26,230 nucleotides of DNA from CAZNER01 sp964572065 (GCA_964572065.1 CAZNER010000025.1:1-26230); one strand, 5' to 3'. Counted from the stretch's first letter, positions 7,049 through 14,633 are shown. A program made the numbers and translations. Notes: a model not told the origin generated them from the sequence alone.

Positions 7049-7077
7049 AGTATATCAAAATATCATAAATTAGTAAA
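7049..7077 (-). promoter_or_regulatory. Sigma-70-type promoter for the 7028 gene
   Basis: On the minus strand TTTACT (7072-7077) and TATACT (7049-7054) are separated by exactly 17 nt, close to the TTGACA/TATAAT consensus. Transcription would begin near 7042, just before the AAGGAG site and ATG 7028. It lies between the stop of the preceding small gene and this start, in the only clear A+T-rich intergenic gap of this part of the block. Confidence 0.6.
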
Positions 7078-7086
7078 GTTTAATAA

Positions 7087-7245
7087 TCACCAATGCTTAG
7101 TTCCTGACCAAATGAATTTATAAAATGTGTCGAAATCGCATAAATGGTCTAATTGTTTTTCTACATATCTAAAATAATAGACTTTTTTAGCTTCGTTGAT
7201 CTCAGATAAATCATTTAAAGATTCCCATGTAAGTTCTTTTTGCAT
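7087..7245 (-). CDS. Small phage protein of unknown function
   Basis: ATG 7245, two bases after the upstream stop, opens a 52-residue frame ending at TGA 7087-7089. It begins QKELTWESLNDLSEINEAKK and continues with YYFRYVEKQLDHLCDFDTF, predicting two helices. No membrane segment. Upstream AGTGAGA is a weak SD. Natural amino-acid composition and a perfect fit between neighbours support coding. No family recognised. Confidence 0.6.
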   Translation of the reverse strand: MQKELTWESLNDLSEINEAKKVYYFRYVEKQLDHLCDFDTFYKFIWSGTKHW

Positions 7246-7247
7246 AA

Positions 7248-7472
7248 TTATGTCTCACTTTTGAGATTACATTTTGTACAATATCTATAAACTTCTGTAA
7301 ATCCTACATATATCTTCCATTTATGAGAACAGTAACCTATTCCATGCTCAAACATAGGATCATTCCAAACTTCATCATCGTCATCATAATAGACTTTATT
7401 TGATTTATCATCTTTTTTGTCTTCGTCAGAATTCCAAATAAAAAAACTATTTTTAAAGTTTAATTTTTCCAT
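7248..7472 (-). CDS. Small zinc-binding protein
   Basis: 74 residues. The N-terminal half is acidic (DEDKKDDKSNKVYYDDDDE). The C-terminal half holds Cys48, His50, Cys65 and Cys68 (CSHKWKIYVGF...CTKCNLK), a C-x-H...C-x2-C zinc finger of a type common in small phage proteins. It could be a nucleic-acid or protein-binding adaptor. The start overlaps the peptide deformylase gene by 20 nt, so the two are co-translated. Zinc binding is inferred from ligand spacing. Confidence 0.65.
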   Translation of the reverse strand: MEKLNFKNSFFIWNSDEDKKDDKSNKVYYDDDDEVWNDPMFEHGIGYCSHKWKIYVGFTEVYRYCTKCNLKSET

Positions 7473-8004
7473 GTTTTCTTGCTTTGTGTAATTTCTTTTC
7501 CCACATTAATTGTTTTGTCTTACTAACTTCTAAACATATTGGTTTTCCATCCATGTGTTCAATCTCATGTTGAATACATTGGGCAGAAATGCCTTCTAAT
7601 TCAACTATATTTTCTTTCCAATCGAGATCTGTATATTTAATTTTGACTTTATCTGCTCTATTCTTTATACCATTAAACAAAGGCAAAGACAAGCACCCTT
7701 CAAAAAAATCTTTATTTTCTGAAGTTTCTAAAATGGTAGGATTTATCATGGCGACAAAATCAGCATCTAGTGATTTATCTAAAGATGTTCTATTATTGAA
7801 CAAGATACAAAATCTTTTATTTATTCCTATTTGTATGGCAGCCAATCCTACACCATTATATTCTTTCATGATATAAATCATTGGTTTTATAATTTTTTTA
7901 AGTTCTTTTAAGTCGGCCTGTTTACATTCTTCAGAAATAGCTAATAGCCTTTTGTCTGGCCACGTAACTAATTGATAAATACCTTTTGGAAGCTGATTAA
8001 TCAT
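7453..8004 (-). CDS. def: Peptide deformylase
   Basis: Removes the formyl group from the N-terminal methionine of new proteins, in the cytoplasm. From ATG 8004 (183 residues) all three motifs are present: GVGLAAIQIG at 51-60, EGCLS at 102-106 with metal ligand Cys104, and HEIEH at 146-150 with both His ligands and the catalytic Glu147. The frame is open upstream to a TTG, but ATG 8004 overlaps the upstream stop as ATGA. Unlike the truncated deformylases of some marine phages, it keeps a C-terminal helix region of ~30 residues after HEIEH. Phage deformylases are known and are thought to speed maturation of phage or host proteins during infection. Confidence 0.95.
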   Translation of the reverse strand: MINQLPKGIYQLVTWPDKRLLAISEECKQADLKELKKIIKPMIYIMKEYNGVGLAAIQIGINKRFCILFNNRTSLDKSLDADFVAMINPTILETSENKDFFEGCLSLPLFNGIKNRADKVKIKYTDLDWKENIVELEGISAQCIQHEIEHMDGKPICLEVSKTKQLMWEKKLHKARKHGKIKL

Positions 8005-8255
8005 TTGGACGGCAACCAATGTTTGATTTCCATTTTGTCTAAATATTTAAGAATTTTGACATCACAGTTAGAAAAGTAAGTAATTAAAAAATATTCATTT
8101 TCATTTTCCTGAGATTTAACAACTTTAAAACCACTTTGTGAGCATTTTTTACCATAGATATCTGTTAGCTCTTGCTTTGTTTCTTTTAGAAAAACAGTAG
8201 TATCTTTACGGGCAGTACACCCAAATAAAAACACAAACAAAAATAAATATTTCAA
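8001..8255 (-). CDS. Lipoprotein, TTG start
   Basis: 84 residues. A short hydrophobic signal with lipobox (KYLFLFVFLFGC) indicates lipid attachment at Cys13, so the mature ~72-residue protein is membrane-bound outside the cytoplasm. The mature part has two further Cys and beta-like segments (ENEYFLITYFSNCDVKIL). The start is TTG 8255, preceded by GGAGAAG seven bases away and overlapping the upstream TGA as TTGA; no in-frame ATG exists before the signal. Possible roles are an outer spanin or a superinfection-exclusion lipoprotein; the sequence does not decide. Confidence 0.7.
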   Translation of the reverse strand: MKYLFLFVFLFGCTARKDTTVFLKETKQELTDIYGKKCSQSGFKVVKSQENENEYFLITYFSNCDVKILKYLDKMEIKHWLPSK

Positions 8256-8353
8256 TCTTCTTCTCCAGATGTGTCTTTTTTCTGCTTCTCTTTTTCTTTT
8301 TGTTTGTTTTTTGTAATTAATTCGTAATAGCTTAGATCTTCATCGTTTTCCAT
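8252..8353 (-). CDS. Very small charged protein
   Basis: ATG 8353 to TGA 8252-8254 gives 33 residues (ENDEDLSYYELITKNKQKEK, then Lys/Glu-rich). It fills the interval between two genes, overlapping the upstream one by 22 nt and the lipoprotein start by 4 nt, and it contains the SD site of the lipoprotein. It may act partly as a coupling leader. No family recognised. Confidence 0.5.
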   Translation of the reverse strand: MENDEDLSYYELITKNKQKEKEKQKKDTSGEED

Positions 8354-8583
8354 TTTTCTAAATCTTCCTTCTTTATGTTTATGGTTTCTCTAGCGGCGTC
8401 GCCTTTTCCATTTCCAATTAATTGTTTAATTACCATACTATACCATATTCCGGTAATTCTGTAAAAGTCTTCATCAGAATCTACAGATAGTGGCCAAAAT
8501 GCCACATCTTTCATATTTTCATGCTGAATAAGAATTAAATCGGCAGGACTGTTAAGTAACTGAATTAACTCATTTTTAGTCAT
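8332..8583 (-). CDS. Phage protein of unknown function
   Basis: 83 residues, MTKNELIQLLNSPADLILIQ at the N-terminus, then FWPLSVDSDEDFYRITGIWYS and a basic-acidic C-terminus (INIKKEDLEKWKTMKI). Predicted small alpha/beta protein without membrane or metal motifs. The start overlaps the HNH endonuclease stop by 8 nt. No family recognised. Confidence 0.65.
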   Translation of the reverse strand: MTKNELIQLLNSPADLILIQHENMKDVAFWPLSVDSDEDFYRITGIWYSMVIKQLIGNGKGDAARETINIKKEDLEKWKTMKI

Positions 8584-8962
8584 TTTTATTAGTTCCTTTT
8601 TTGTTCTTATAATTTTTTCGTCTTTCTTTGTTTTCTCCTTTTGATTTGATATTGTGACATTTTCGACATAAAATTTGAAGACCTTGCGGAGTACAGAATA
8701 ACTTTTTTATATATGAGTCCCATGTAGTAAACCCTTTTTTCGTTGATATGACTGGTTGAATATGATCTACGCATATTTGGCGCTTTCCAAAGATTTGAAG
8801 ACACATGGCGCATTTATACTTACCTCTTTTCACTCGTGCATTTTTTAAAGCATCTGCTCGCATAGGAGTTTTATAGCTCATTCTCCTGAGTCCAGATATC
8901 AAAAATTGTTGGAGTACCCATTTTCTTGGTTCTCCTTTTGCATTTTTATATTCGTAAATCAT
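8576..8962 (-). CDS. HNH endonuclease
   Basis: 128 residues with a zinc-stabilised HNH core: Cys51/Cys54 (YKCAMC), Asp66-His67 (CVDHIQPV), and Cys99, Cys102, His103 (LQILCRKCHNIKS). The N-terminal GLRRMSYKTP...ARVKRGKY is shared with a widespread family of phage HNH proteins encoded inside replication blocks. It should nick or cut DNA; candidate roles are host DNA degradation or recombination processing rather than homing, since it sits in the operon with ATGA coupling to the AAA+ ATPase upstream and no intron or disrupted gene is visible. Catalytic residues are intact. Confidence 0.85.
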   Translation of the reverse strand: MIYEYKNAKGEPRKWVLQQFLISGLRRMSYKTPMRADALKNARVKRGKYKCAMCLQIFGKRQICVDHIQPVISTKKGFTTWDSYIKKLFCTPQGLQILCRKCHNIKSKGENKERRKNYKNKKGTNKND

Positions 8963-9960
8963 ACATCATCGAAGGAAAAACCCATTCCTCTTTTTGGCTT
9001 TGCGAAATCTAAATTAAACAACTTACTATGGTGTAAAAGTTCTTTTACGACGTCAGAAATAGATTTCTGGTGTAGTCTACTTCTGACTACAATTTCTTGC
9101 AAATGAGCTACAGAAAATTGTTCTACTCCTTTATTGTTTTTTTCATCTAGTGCTTCTTTGTCTTCTTCAGTAAGTTGTTTCTTTGAAATAAATTCAATCA
9201 ATTTTACACGCTCTTCAAAGTTAGGAGATTCTACTTCTAATAACATGTCAAATCTTCCTGGTCTATTGGCCAAAGAGCGCATTAAATTTTCTGGATGGTT
9301 CGTGGTACTAATAATAAGAGTGGGTAAAGTAAATACATTGTTAATACCATCTAATAGGTTTAGAAGACTGCTAGATACTTCATCTCTTCTAGAATATCCT
9401 TCATGACTACTTCCGCCGATATCTTCGATAATAAGGACTAGTTTTGTACAATCTTTAGTGTATTCGCTGTAAGATGTAAAAAACTTAAATACTCCTGAAG
9501 CTTCAATTTCGCTTGTTGGCCAATTAATAACTACTGTTCCAGAATCTTTAGTTTTTAGATCTTTAGCAGCCTGCATAATAGATACAGTCTTTCCTTGGCC
9601 TGGGCTTCCGTACAATAAAATACCTCTCTTTTTAGGTTGGTTTAATTCATCATAAATTGACAAATTGGAGAAGAACTTTTCTGCTTCTCCTAGAATCATA
9701 GAAGTATTAGTTACGCTTGTTAGAATATCTCTGGATACAAATTCCATAGGAGATAGTTGAATACCTTGTATAGTTTTGACTAGATTAAAACTTCCAGGCT
9801 TTATTACAACTTGTTTTTGCTCGTCTTCATCTTGTTCATAATCAAATTGTAAAATCATTCCGTTATCTTGTAGGGAAAGATCAGATTCTGGTAAAGTTTC
9901 TACTTTACCATCGAAAATATCTTTAATAAGTGTCCTGTGCTTAATAGTGAATTTTCCCAT
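8959..9960 (-). CDS. AAA+ ATPase (RPGRFD type)
   Basis: From ATG 9960 (SD GGAAGGA) 333 residues; an upstream TTG in the open frame lacks an SD. Residues 1-95 are an N-terminal substrate or partner domain. The AAA+ module has Walker A GSPGQGKT at 118-125, Walker B LVLIIED at 174-180, sensor-1 Asn221 in STTNHP and RPGRFD at 233-238 with the arginine finger. This is the FtsH/Bcs1/proteasomal-ATPase pattern. No protease domain is attached. It is coupled to sbcC upstream (2 nt apart) and HNH downstream, so a role in DNA metabolism is suggested. A second AAA+ protein is encoded at 24700-25635. Confidence 0.85.
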   Translation of the reverse strand: MGKFTIKHRTLIKDIFDGKVETLPESDLSLQDNGMILQFDYEQDEDEQKQVVIKPGSFNLVKTIQGIQLSPMEFVSRDILTSVTNTSMILGEAEKFFSNLSIYDELNQPKKRGILLYGSPGQGKTVSIMQAAKDLKTKDSGTVVINWPTSEIEASGVFKFFTSYSEYTKDCTKLVLIIEDIGGSSHEGYSRRDEVSSSLLNLLDGINNVFTLPTLIISTTNHPENLMRSLANRPGRFDMLLEVESPNFEERVKLIEFISKKQLTEEDKEALDEKNNKGVEQFSVAHLQEIVVRSRLHQKSISDVVKELLHHSKLFNLDFAKPKRGMGFSFDDV

Positions 9961-9962
9961 GT

Positions 9963-11783
9963 TTATCCTTCCAAAATGCAAGATTCGCCATTTTTGTAGT
10001 GTATGTTTACGACATTAGTAGCTAGACTTCTAAGTAAGCTATTATGCTCTACCATAATAACATTTGTATCTAAATTAGACAACAAGGCAACAATCTTAGA
10101 AATACTTTGTTCCGATAAGTCTTTAAAATACTCGTCTAATATCAATAACTTATCTTTAATTCCTTTCCTTGCGTGAATGATATCACTAATCGCTAAATCA
10201 ACAGCTAACATGATTCTTCTCGTTTGTCCGCCGCTAAAAAGACCTAATTTCCTATTTTCACCTAATATTTCTAATGAGGTTTCAATTTTTGAAGTTTCGC
10301 CACCATTTCCTAAATTATTGAAACATATTTTAACTTCTTGGTCAAATAACTCAGATAAGTAGTAATTTGATCTTGAGTTTAATTCTTCTAAAACTTCCTG
10401 AAACGACAAACTTTTGACTTCTTTAAATCCATTTTTTATGATCTCATAAGTATTATAATTTTCTGAAAGTTGCTCTACCTTTTTTCCTGCTTCATCTCTT
10501 TCTTTTTCTCTTTGAAACAAAGAGTGTTGAAGTAATTCTACCCTTTTATCAATGTCAGGAAATTCTTTAGCTCTTTGGTCATAAAGTTCATTTTTTAAAT
10601 TGTAAAGCTCATTCATTAAAAGCTTTTTCTTCTCTTTTTTATGATTAATTTCTATTTCTAATCTTTCTATATGTTTAAGATCAGACTCTAATTCTTTATG
10701 ACTGTTCAGGTACAAAGAGTATTTCTGTTCTAATTGATCATTCTCTATAAGATTCATGTTTTTAATTTCGTTTTGTTTTTCTTCAACTTCAGACAATAGA
10801 GTGTCTATGTATTTTTGTTTTTCTTTATCTTTAAGTTCGGATCCGCAAGAATTACAATGTTGTTTGTCTTTATCAGTTTTTAAATTTTCTACTTCGGTAG
10901 ATATTTTCTTAATTTCCATTTCTAATGAGTTTTTTCTCATTATCTTTTCAGCTTGTTTGGACATTTCAGTTCTATAATAAATAATATTCTCTTTGAAATC
11001 TTCTAATGTTTCTCGCAAATCTGTTAGTTTAATATAATAATCAGGAGTCAATTCTGGTATAATACCGATCATATTGATATTGGCTTCTAGTCGTCGCTCT
11101 CGTATTTCTAAATCGTGAATAGTTTTGATTTTTTCATTTTCAAATTTTACTTTCATTTCTTTCAATGAACTCATTTGATCAGATATAAGTTTAATTGACT
11201 GAGTTATCTCTCCTAGTTTATTTTTTTCGATTGACAGTTTTAAAGATGCTTCTCTTGCTAGTTCATGTGCCTTTTTTCTTCCGATATCAAAAATAGATAA
11301 GTCTGCAATTTGAGATAATATTTTTCCTTTGCCTTCTTCGTTAAGTAATATAAACTTTACCAAACTGTTTTGAGCAAAATATACTGATTGTAAAAAAGTT
11401 TCATAAGTAAAACCAATTACACTTTCAATCATTTTCTGTGTGTCTTTTATATCCTTACCTCTATTCTGGACATCAGAAGAATCGTCATAAAAGAAGTACA
11501 AATCGTTTGGCTTTCTGTTTCTTACGATTGACACGCCATTAGATAAGGAAACTACAACATTACAACTTTTTTCACCTTGTGTTATAACGTCATCAATATT
11601 TGAGTCTTTTGGAATTGATCCAAAAATACCCCAACAAATAGCATTTAGAATAGCGGATTTTCCAGCACCTTCCGCCGTGTTATCGTCATGATTAAAACCA
11701 GTAATTAATGTAATTCCTTTTTCAGTTTCAAACTGCAAAGTTTTCCAACTCTGAAAATTTTTAGCATTTACGGATTTTATCAT
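9963..11783 (-). CDS. sbcC: SbcC/Rad50-type recombination ATPase (T4 gp46-like)
   Basis: 606 residues. The ATPase halves flank a coiled coil. Walker A lies within residues 29-43 (ending EGAGKS). The zinc hook is CNSC at 310-313. The C-terminal signature is LFSGGQTRRIMLAVDLA and Walker B is LLILDEYFKD, followed by IMVEHN. It pairs with the SbcD/Mre11-type nuclease encoded at 12771-13715. The complex processes DNA ends and hairpins; in T4 the equivalent gp46/47 resects ends for recombination-dependent replication. The protein is short for SbcC (~1000 in bacteria) but normal for phage gp46-like members. Start ATG overlaps the aminotransferase stop as ATGA. Confidence 0.93.
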   Translation of the reverse strand: MIKSVNAKNFQSWKTLQFETEKGITLITGFNHDDNTAEGAGKSAILNAICWGIFGSIPKDSNIDDVITQGEKSCNVVVSLSNGVSIVRNRKPNDLYFFYDDSSDVQNRGKDIKDTQKMIESVIGFTYETFLQSVYFAQNSLVKFILLNEEGKGKILSQIADLSIFDIGRKKAHELAREASLKLSIEKNKLGEITQSIKLISDQMSSLKEMKVKFENEKIKTIHDLEIRERRLEANINMIGIIPELTPDYYIKLTDLRETLEDFKENIIYYRTEMSKQAEKIMRKNSLEMEIKKISTEVENLKTDKDKQHCNSCGSELKDKEKQKYIDTLLSEVEEKQNEIKNMNLIENDQLEQKYSLYLNSHKELESDLKHIERLEIEINHKKEKKKLLMNELYNLKNELYDQRAKEFPDIDKRVELLQHSLFQREKERDEAGKKVEQLSENYNTYEIIKNGFKEVKSLSFQEVLEELNSRSNYYLSELFDQEVKICFNNLGNGGETSKIETSLEILGENRKLGLFSGGQTRRIMLAVDLAISDIIHARKGIKDKLLILDEYFKDLSEQSISKIVALLSNLDTNVIMVEHNSLLRSLATNVVNIHYKNGESCILEG

Positions 11784-12760
11784 AAAATACTATCTTCTTT
11801 TAAAATTAAATTAATGGCTTCCTTAGTTACTTCGTTCATCTGTGCTAAGTTGAATCTTAAAAATTCGTCTTTTCCAGAAATATCCATTTTAATGCTTTTT
11901 ACATTTAGTTTATCCAACAATTGAATTGTGTGTGGAGTTGTCCATGCGGAATAATACATACCGTCTTCTGGTACTAACTGACCATCAAATAAGTAAGAAA
12001 TTTTATGAAACATTTCTCTATTGTTATTTACTAAATGTTTAGAATGTTGCATAAAAGAGTCAATATCTGTATTTTTCATTACGTCCGATATAAAAGCTTG
12101 TGAAAAATAAGGAAGAGAGCAGTTTTCATAAGTATTCTCATCCTTAAATAGATTGTAATCGTTTTCGTCATTTGTGGCAATCCATCCTATCCTAGCCCCA
12201 GTAAGTCCAAATGCCTTGCTGTATGAACCACAATTGACCCTATGTTCTGGATTTTTAGGAGAAGAATTTACAAATACTGGATTATGATAAACACTATCCC
12301 ATATAATATTATTATTAGTGTCGAGAAAAGATGTCATACTCCCTGTGGGATTAGAGGGGCTATCAACAAGACCTAAGACATTACTAATTTTTAAATAATT
12401 TTCATAATCGTGGTCAAGTTTAATGTCGTGTATGTATTTATTCTTTTCAATTATTTTAGGATAATATGGGAAATAATATTTGTTTGTTAGACACCTGTTG
12501 AAACCATGCTTGTTGTATAAAGATCTTAAAACTATATTGATTGCTCCAGTAGCTCCTTGGGTTATGATAATAAACCTATAATCTAGATTAGTTGTCTTTT
12601 TTATAAATTCTTTGGTATTTACTAATAATTCAGGATTTCCTTCATAAGCTTGATATGTAATGGAGTCCAAATTAAAACTAATTTGACTACATTTATAATA
12701 ATACTTCAAAGCATTTCTTATGCAATAAGGCTCTCCCCAACAAAATTTAAACTCTTTCAT
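11780..12760 (-). CDS. PLP-dependent aminotransferase, fold type I (class I/II)
   Basis: 326 residues. Key residues of the aspartate-aminotransferase fold are all visible: the glycine-turn TQGATGA at 67-73, Asn137 in SPSNPTG, Asp155 and Tyr158 in WDSVYHNP, the Schiff-base Lys182 in SYSKAFGLTGARIGW, Arg190 in the same motif, and Arg302 in LRFNLA for the substrate carboxylate. It should move an amino group between an amino acid and a keto acid, or perform a related PLP reaction. It is shorter than usual (350-400). It is translationally coupled to sbcC (ATGA) and follows sbcD by 10 nt, so it is a settled operon member. Substrate unknown; DNA-base or wall modification are possible roles by inference. 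Confidence 0.88.
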   Translation of the reverse strand: MKEFKFCWGEPYCIRNALKYYYKCSQISFNLDSITYQAYEGNPELLVNTKEFIKKTTNLDYRFIIITQGATGAINIVLRSLYNKHGFNRCLTNKYYFPYYPKIIEKNKYIHDIKLDHDYENYLKISNVLGLVDSPSNPTGSMTSFLDTNNNIIWDSVYHNPVFVNSSPKNPEHRVNCGSYSKAFGLTGARIGWIATNDENDYNLFKDENTYENCSLPYFSQAFISDVMKNTDIDSFMQHSKHLVNNNREMFHKISYLFDGQLVPEDGMYYSAWTTPHTIQLLDKLNVKSIKMDISGKDEFLRFNLAQMNEVTKEAINLILKEDSIL

Positions 12761-12770
12761 AATTACTCTG

Positions 12771-13715
12771 TTATTGACTTAATAATTCTAAACCTTTATC
12801 AATAATCTTATCATCTAAGTTCTTGATTTCTTTACTCCATTTTATCCATTTTTCTTTATTTGTCAATGTTTCTTTTATTACTAAATTTCGAGATTTGTTA
12901 GTCTCTCTGAATATATATTTAACATTAGCTTTTTTTACTAAGTTGTTTTTAAAGTCATTTATTTCTTTCTCTGAGCCATTGAATATAATTCTCCAATGGT
13001 TGTAACTGTCAATTTTGGGGGCAGAGGACTTTGAAGTAATTTCCATAGAAATATGCTTAGGAAATTTATTTATAGAAATGAAGTCTACTTCAATGGATTC
13101 TGGATTTAATACTCCTAATCTTTTTTCTTCGTTACTTTCTCCAAAGCTGTGACTAAATGGACTACCTAAATACACGACATTCTTCATGTTTTTTGGTGTG
13201 TGATAATGTCCTGCTAGGACCAACTTAAAATTTGAAAGATCTTCAATACTTACAGCTTCATTTTCTGTATAGCCTGAACCAATAGTAAACTCTTTTATCC
13301 CTTGGTGACAGACAAGAATATCAGCATCTGATTGTGTTTCTTGTAAGAATCTATTAGGATCTCGATAATAAGGAACAAATAAGATATTATCAACCCTTGT
13401 TATTTCGTCATAAATATGCACGTTTTTGAGCGTTTTTAGGGTCTCTAACGAGTGTTTTTTGTCGTGAAGGGAGATAAGGTCATGATTACCTACCAAAACG
13501 TGATGAGTAAGGCTAGAATTATTAAAATAATTAAAAAGAGTGTTTAGGCATTCAATCTCTACTAGACCTCTTCTGTCTAGCATATCGCCTAACCATATTA
13601 CATTATTTAGCTTTTTTGCTTGGCTTTCTTTTTCTACTAGCTGAAACAGATTTTCGCACTTTTGTAGATTTTCTTTTTTCATTTGAAGATCGCCTACGAC
13701 TAGATATGATTTCAT
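12771..13715 (-). CDS. sbcD: SbcD/Mre11-type nuclease (T4 gp47-like)
   Basis: 314 residues with the calcineurin-like metal-site motifs: GDLQ at 8-11, LGDMLDRRG, LVGNHD, VCHQG and AGHYHTP, then a C-terminal capping region. It is the nuclease partner of SbcC, cutting DNA ends. Motif I has Gln11 where Mre11/SbcD normally has His (GDxH); the other metal ligands are intact. The start ATG 13715 has AAAGGTG at SD distance. The aminotransferase gene separates it from sbcC, which is unusual because the two are normally adjacent. Confidence 0.9.
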   Translation of the reverse strand: MKSYLVVGDLQMKKENLQKCENLFQLVEKESQAKKLNNVIWLGDMLDRRGLVEIECLNTLFNYFNNSSLTHHVLVGNHDLISLHDKKHSLETLKTLKNVHIYDEITRVDNILFVPYYRDPNRFLQETQSDADILVCHQGIKEFTIGSGYTENEAVSIEDLSNFKLVLAGHYHTPKNMKNVVYLGSPFSHSFGESNEEKRLGVLNPESIEVDFISINKFPKHISMEITSKSSAPKIDSYNHWRIIFNGSEKEINDFKNNLVKKANVKYIFRETNKSRNLVIKETLTNKEKWIKWSKEIKNLDDKIIDKGLELLSQ

Positions 13716-13767
13716 ATGTAAGCACCTTTCTGACAGCAGCTAAAAATTGCTTTGTTAAGTTTTTCAT
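13603..13767 (-). CDS. Possible overlapping small basic protein nested at the start of sbcD
   Basis: ATG 13767 overlaps the RecA-like gene stop as TAATG and has AAGGAAAG just upstream. The 54-residue frame starts KNLTKQFLAAVRKVLTYEII and becomes very basic (SSRRRSSNEKRKSTKVRK and more), ending at TAA 13603-13605. Its last 113 nt lie inside sbcD in another frame. The stop-start coupling and SD support translation; the basic tail could be a DNA-binding tail or simply a frame-shifted reading of A-rich DNA. Without it 51 nt between the RecA-like gene and sbcD would be non-coding. Confidence 0.4.
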   Translation of the reverse strand: MKNLTKQFLAAVRKVLTYEIISSRRRSSNEKRKSTKVRKSVSASRKRKPSKKAK

Positions 13768-14633
13768 TATTTCTTTCCTTCGACATATTCTATGCCTTCG
13801 CTTGTGATTCTGAATGTAATTTGTTTATCTCCTGGATCTTCTTTATTTAAATGGTTTTTATAAAGTTTAAACAATACTTCAGCACCTACTCTTACTTTCT
13901 TACCTTGAACAGTTTTTTCTAACCACGCTTTCCTTGCTGTTTGATATGTAAGACATGAGAAAAAGTTAAGAGCCTGACCTCCTGCATTAGTTTTTCCAGG
14001 AGACCCTAAATTATCGTAAGTGTAATTAATTAGCAATATTGCTGCATTATCTTGTTCCATACGAGCTACAATCTGATTCAGACCTAAGCGATTGATTTTG
14101 CCTTTTCCGCCAATCTGTTGAACATTTTCCATCATGTCTAATTCTGAATCACGCTCGCTTACAACATTACCCAAAGAATCAATAACAACCAATAACTTAA
14201 TCTCAGGATCAGCATCTTTAATTGCTTCCCAAGCTCTAAGTACTCCTGTGAATACTCTTTCGGCTGTTCTTGCTTGTACAAGGATAATTTGATCTGGATC
14301 AACTCCCCACGCAATCAAATCCTTTTCAGTAGTTTTTCCTTCGGTCTCTGCATAAATAACAGCTACATTCTGTTCTTGCGCTGCCTTCATTGCTTGAATA
14401 GCCACACTTGTTTTACCGCTATCAGGAGTTCCTGCCAGCATAGTAACTTTACCAAAAGGTATACCTAGTGTTCTAGTGGAATCAGTCCACCAAGATCCTA
14501 ATCTAATGTAATCTTCTTCTGTAAGCTTTTTTAGATTGCTTCCGACTCCGATCATTGCCGCAGCTTTTTCGTCGCCTTTAAAAGACTTTTTAACTTTTTC
14601 AGCAATACTTTTCATATCAAGTTTTTTACTCAT
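13767..14633 (-). CDS. RecA/UvsX-like recombinase
   Basis: 288 residues. Walker A GTPDSGKTS at 68-76, the catalytic Glu region AETEGK near 95-100, Walker B LLVVIDS at 147-153, and a loop-L2-like segment GSPGKTNAGGQALNFF near 210-225. It polymerises on ssDNA and drives strand exchange in recombination and recombination-dependent replication. It is shorter than E. coli RecA (353) and lacks its C-terminal domain, as in phage recombinases. The gene cluster RecA-like, SbcD, SbcC recalls the T4 UvsX/gp47/gp46 functions. Start overlaps the upstream stop as ATGA. Confidence 0.92.
   Translation of the reverse strand: MSKKLDMKSIAEKVKKSFKGDEKAAAMIGVGSNLKKLTEEDYIRLGSWWTDSTRTLGIPFGKVTMLAGTPDSGKTSVAIQAMKAAQEQNVAVIYAETEGKTTEKDLIAWGVDPDQIILVQARTAERVFTGVLRAWEAIKDADPEIKLLVVIDSLGNVVSERDSELDMMENVQQIGGKGKINRLGLNQIVARMEQDNAAILLINYTYDNLGSPGKTNAGGQALNFFSCLTYQTARKAWLEKTVQGKKVRVGAEVLFKLYKNHLNKEDPGDKQITFRITSEGIEYVEGKK

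Noticed and set aside
8576..8962. HNH gene as a homing endonuclease in an intron
   Set aside because: Neighbouring genes are intact and coupled by stop-start overlaps; no intron core or split gene is visible.
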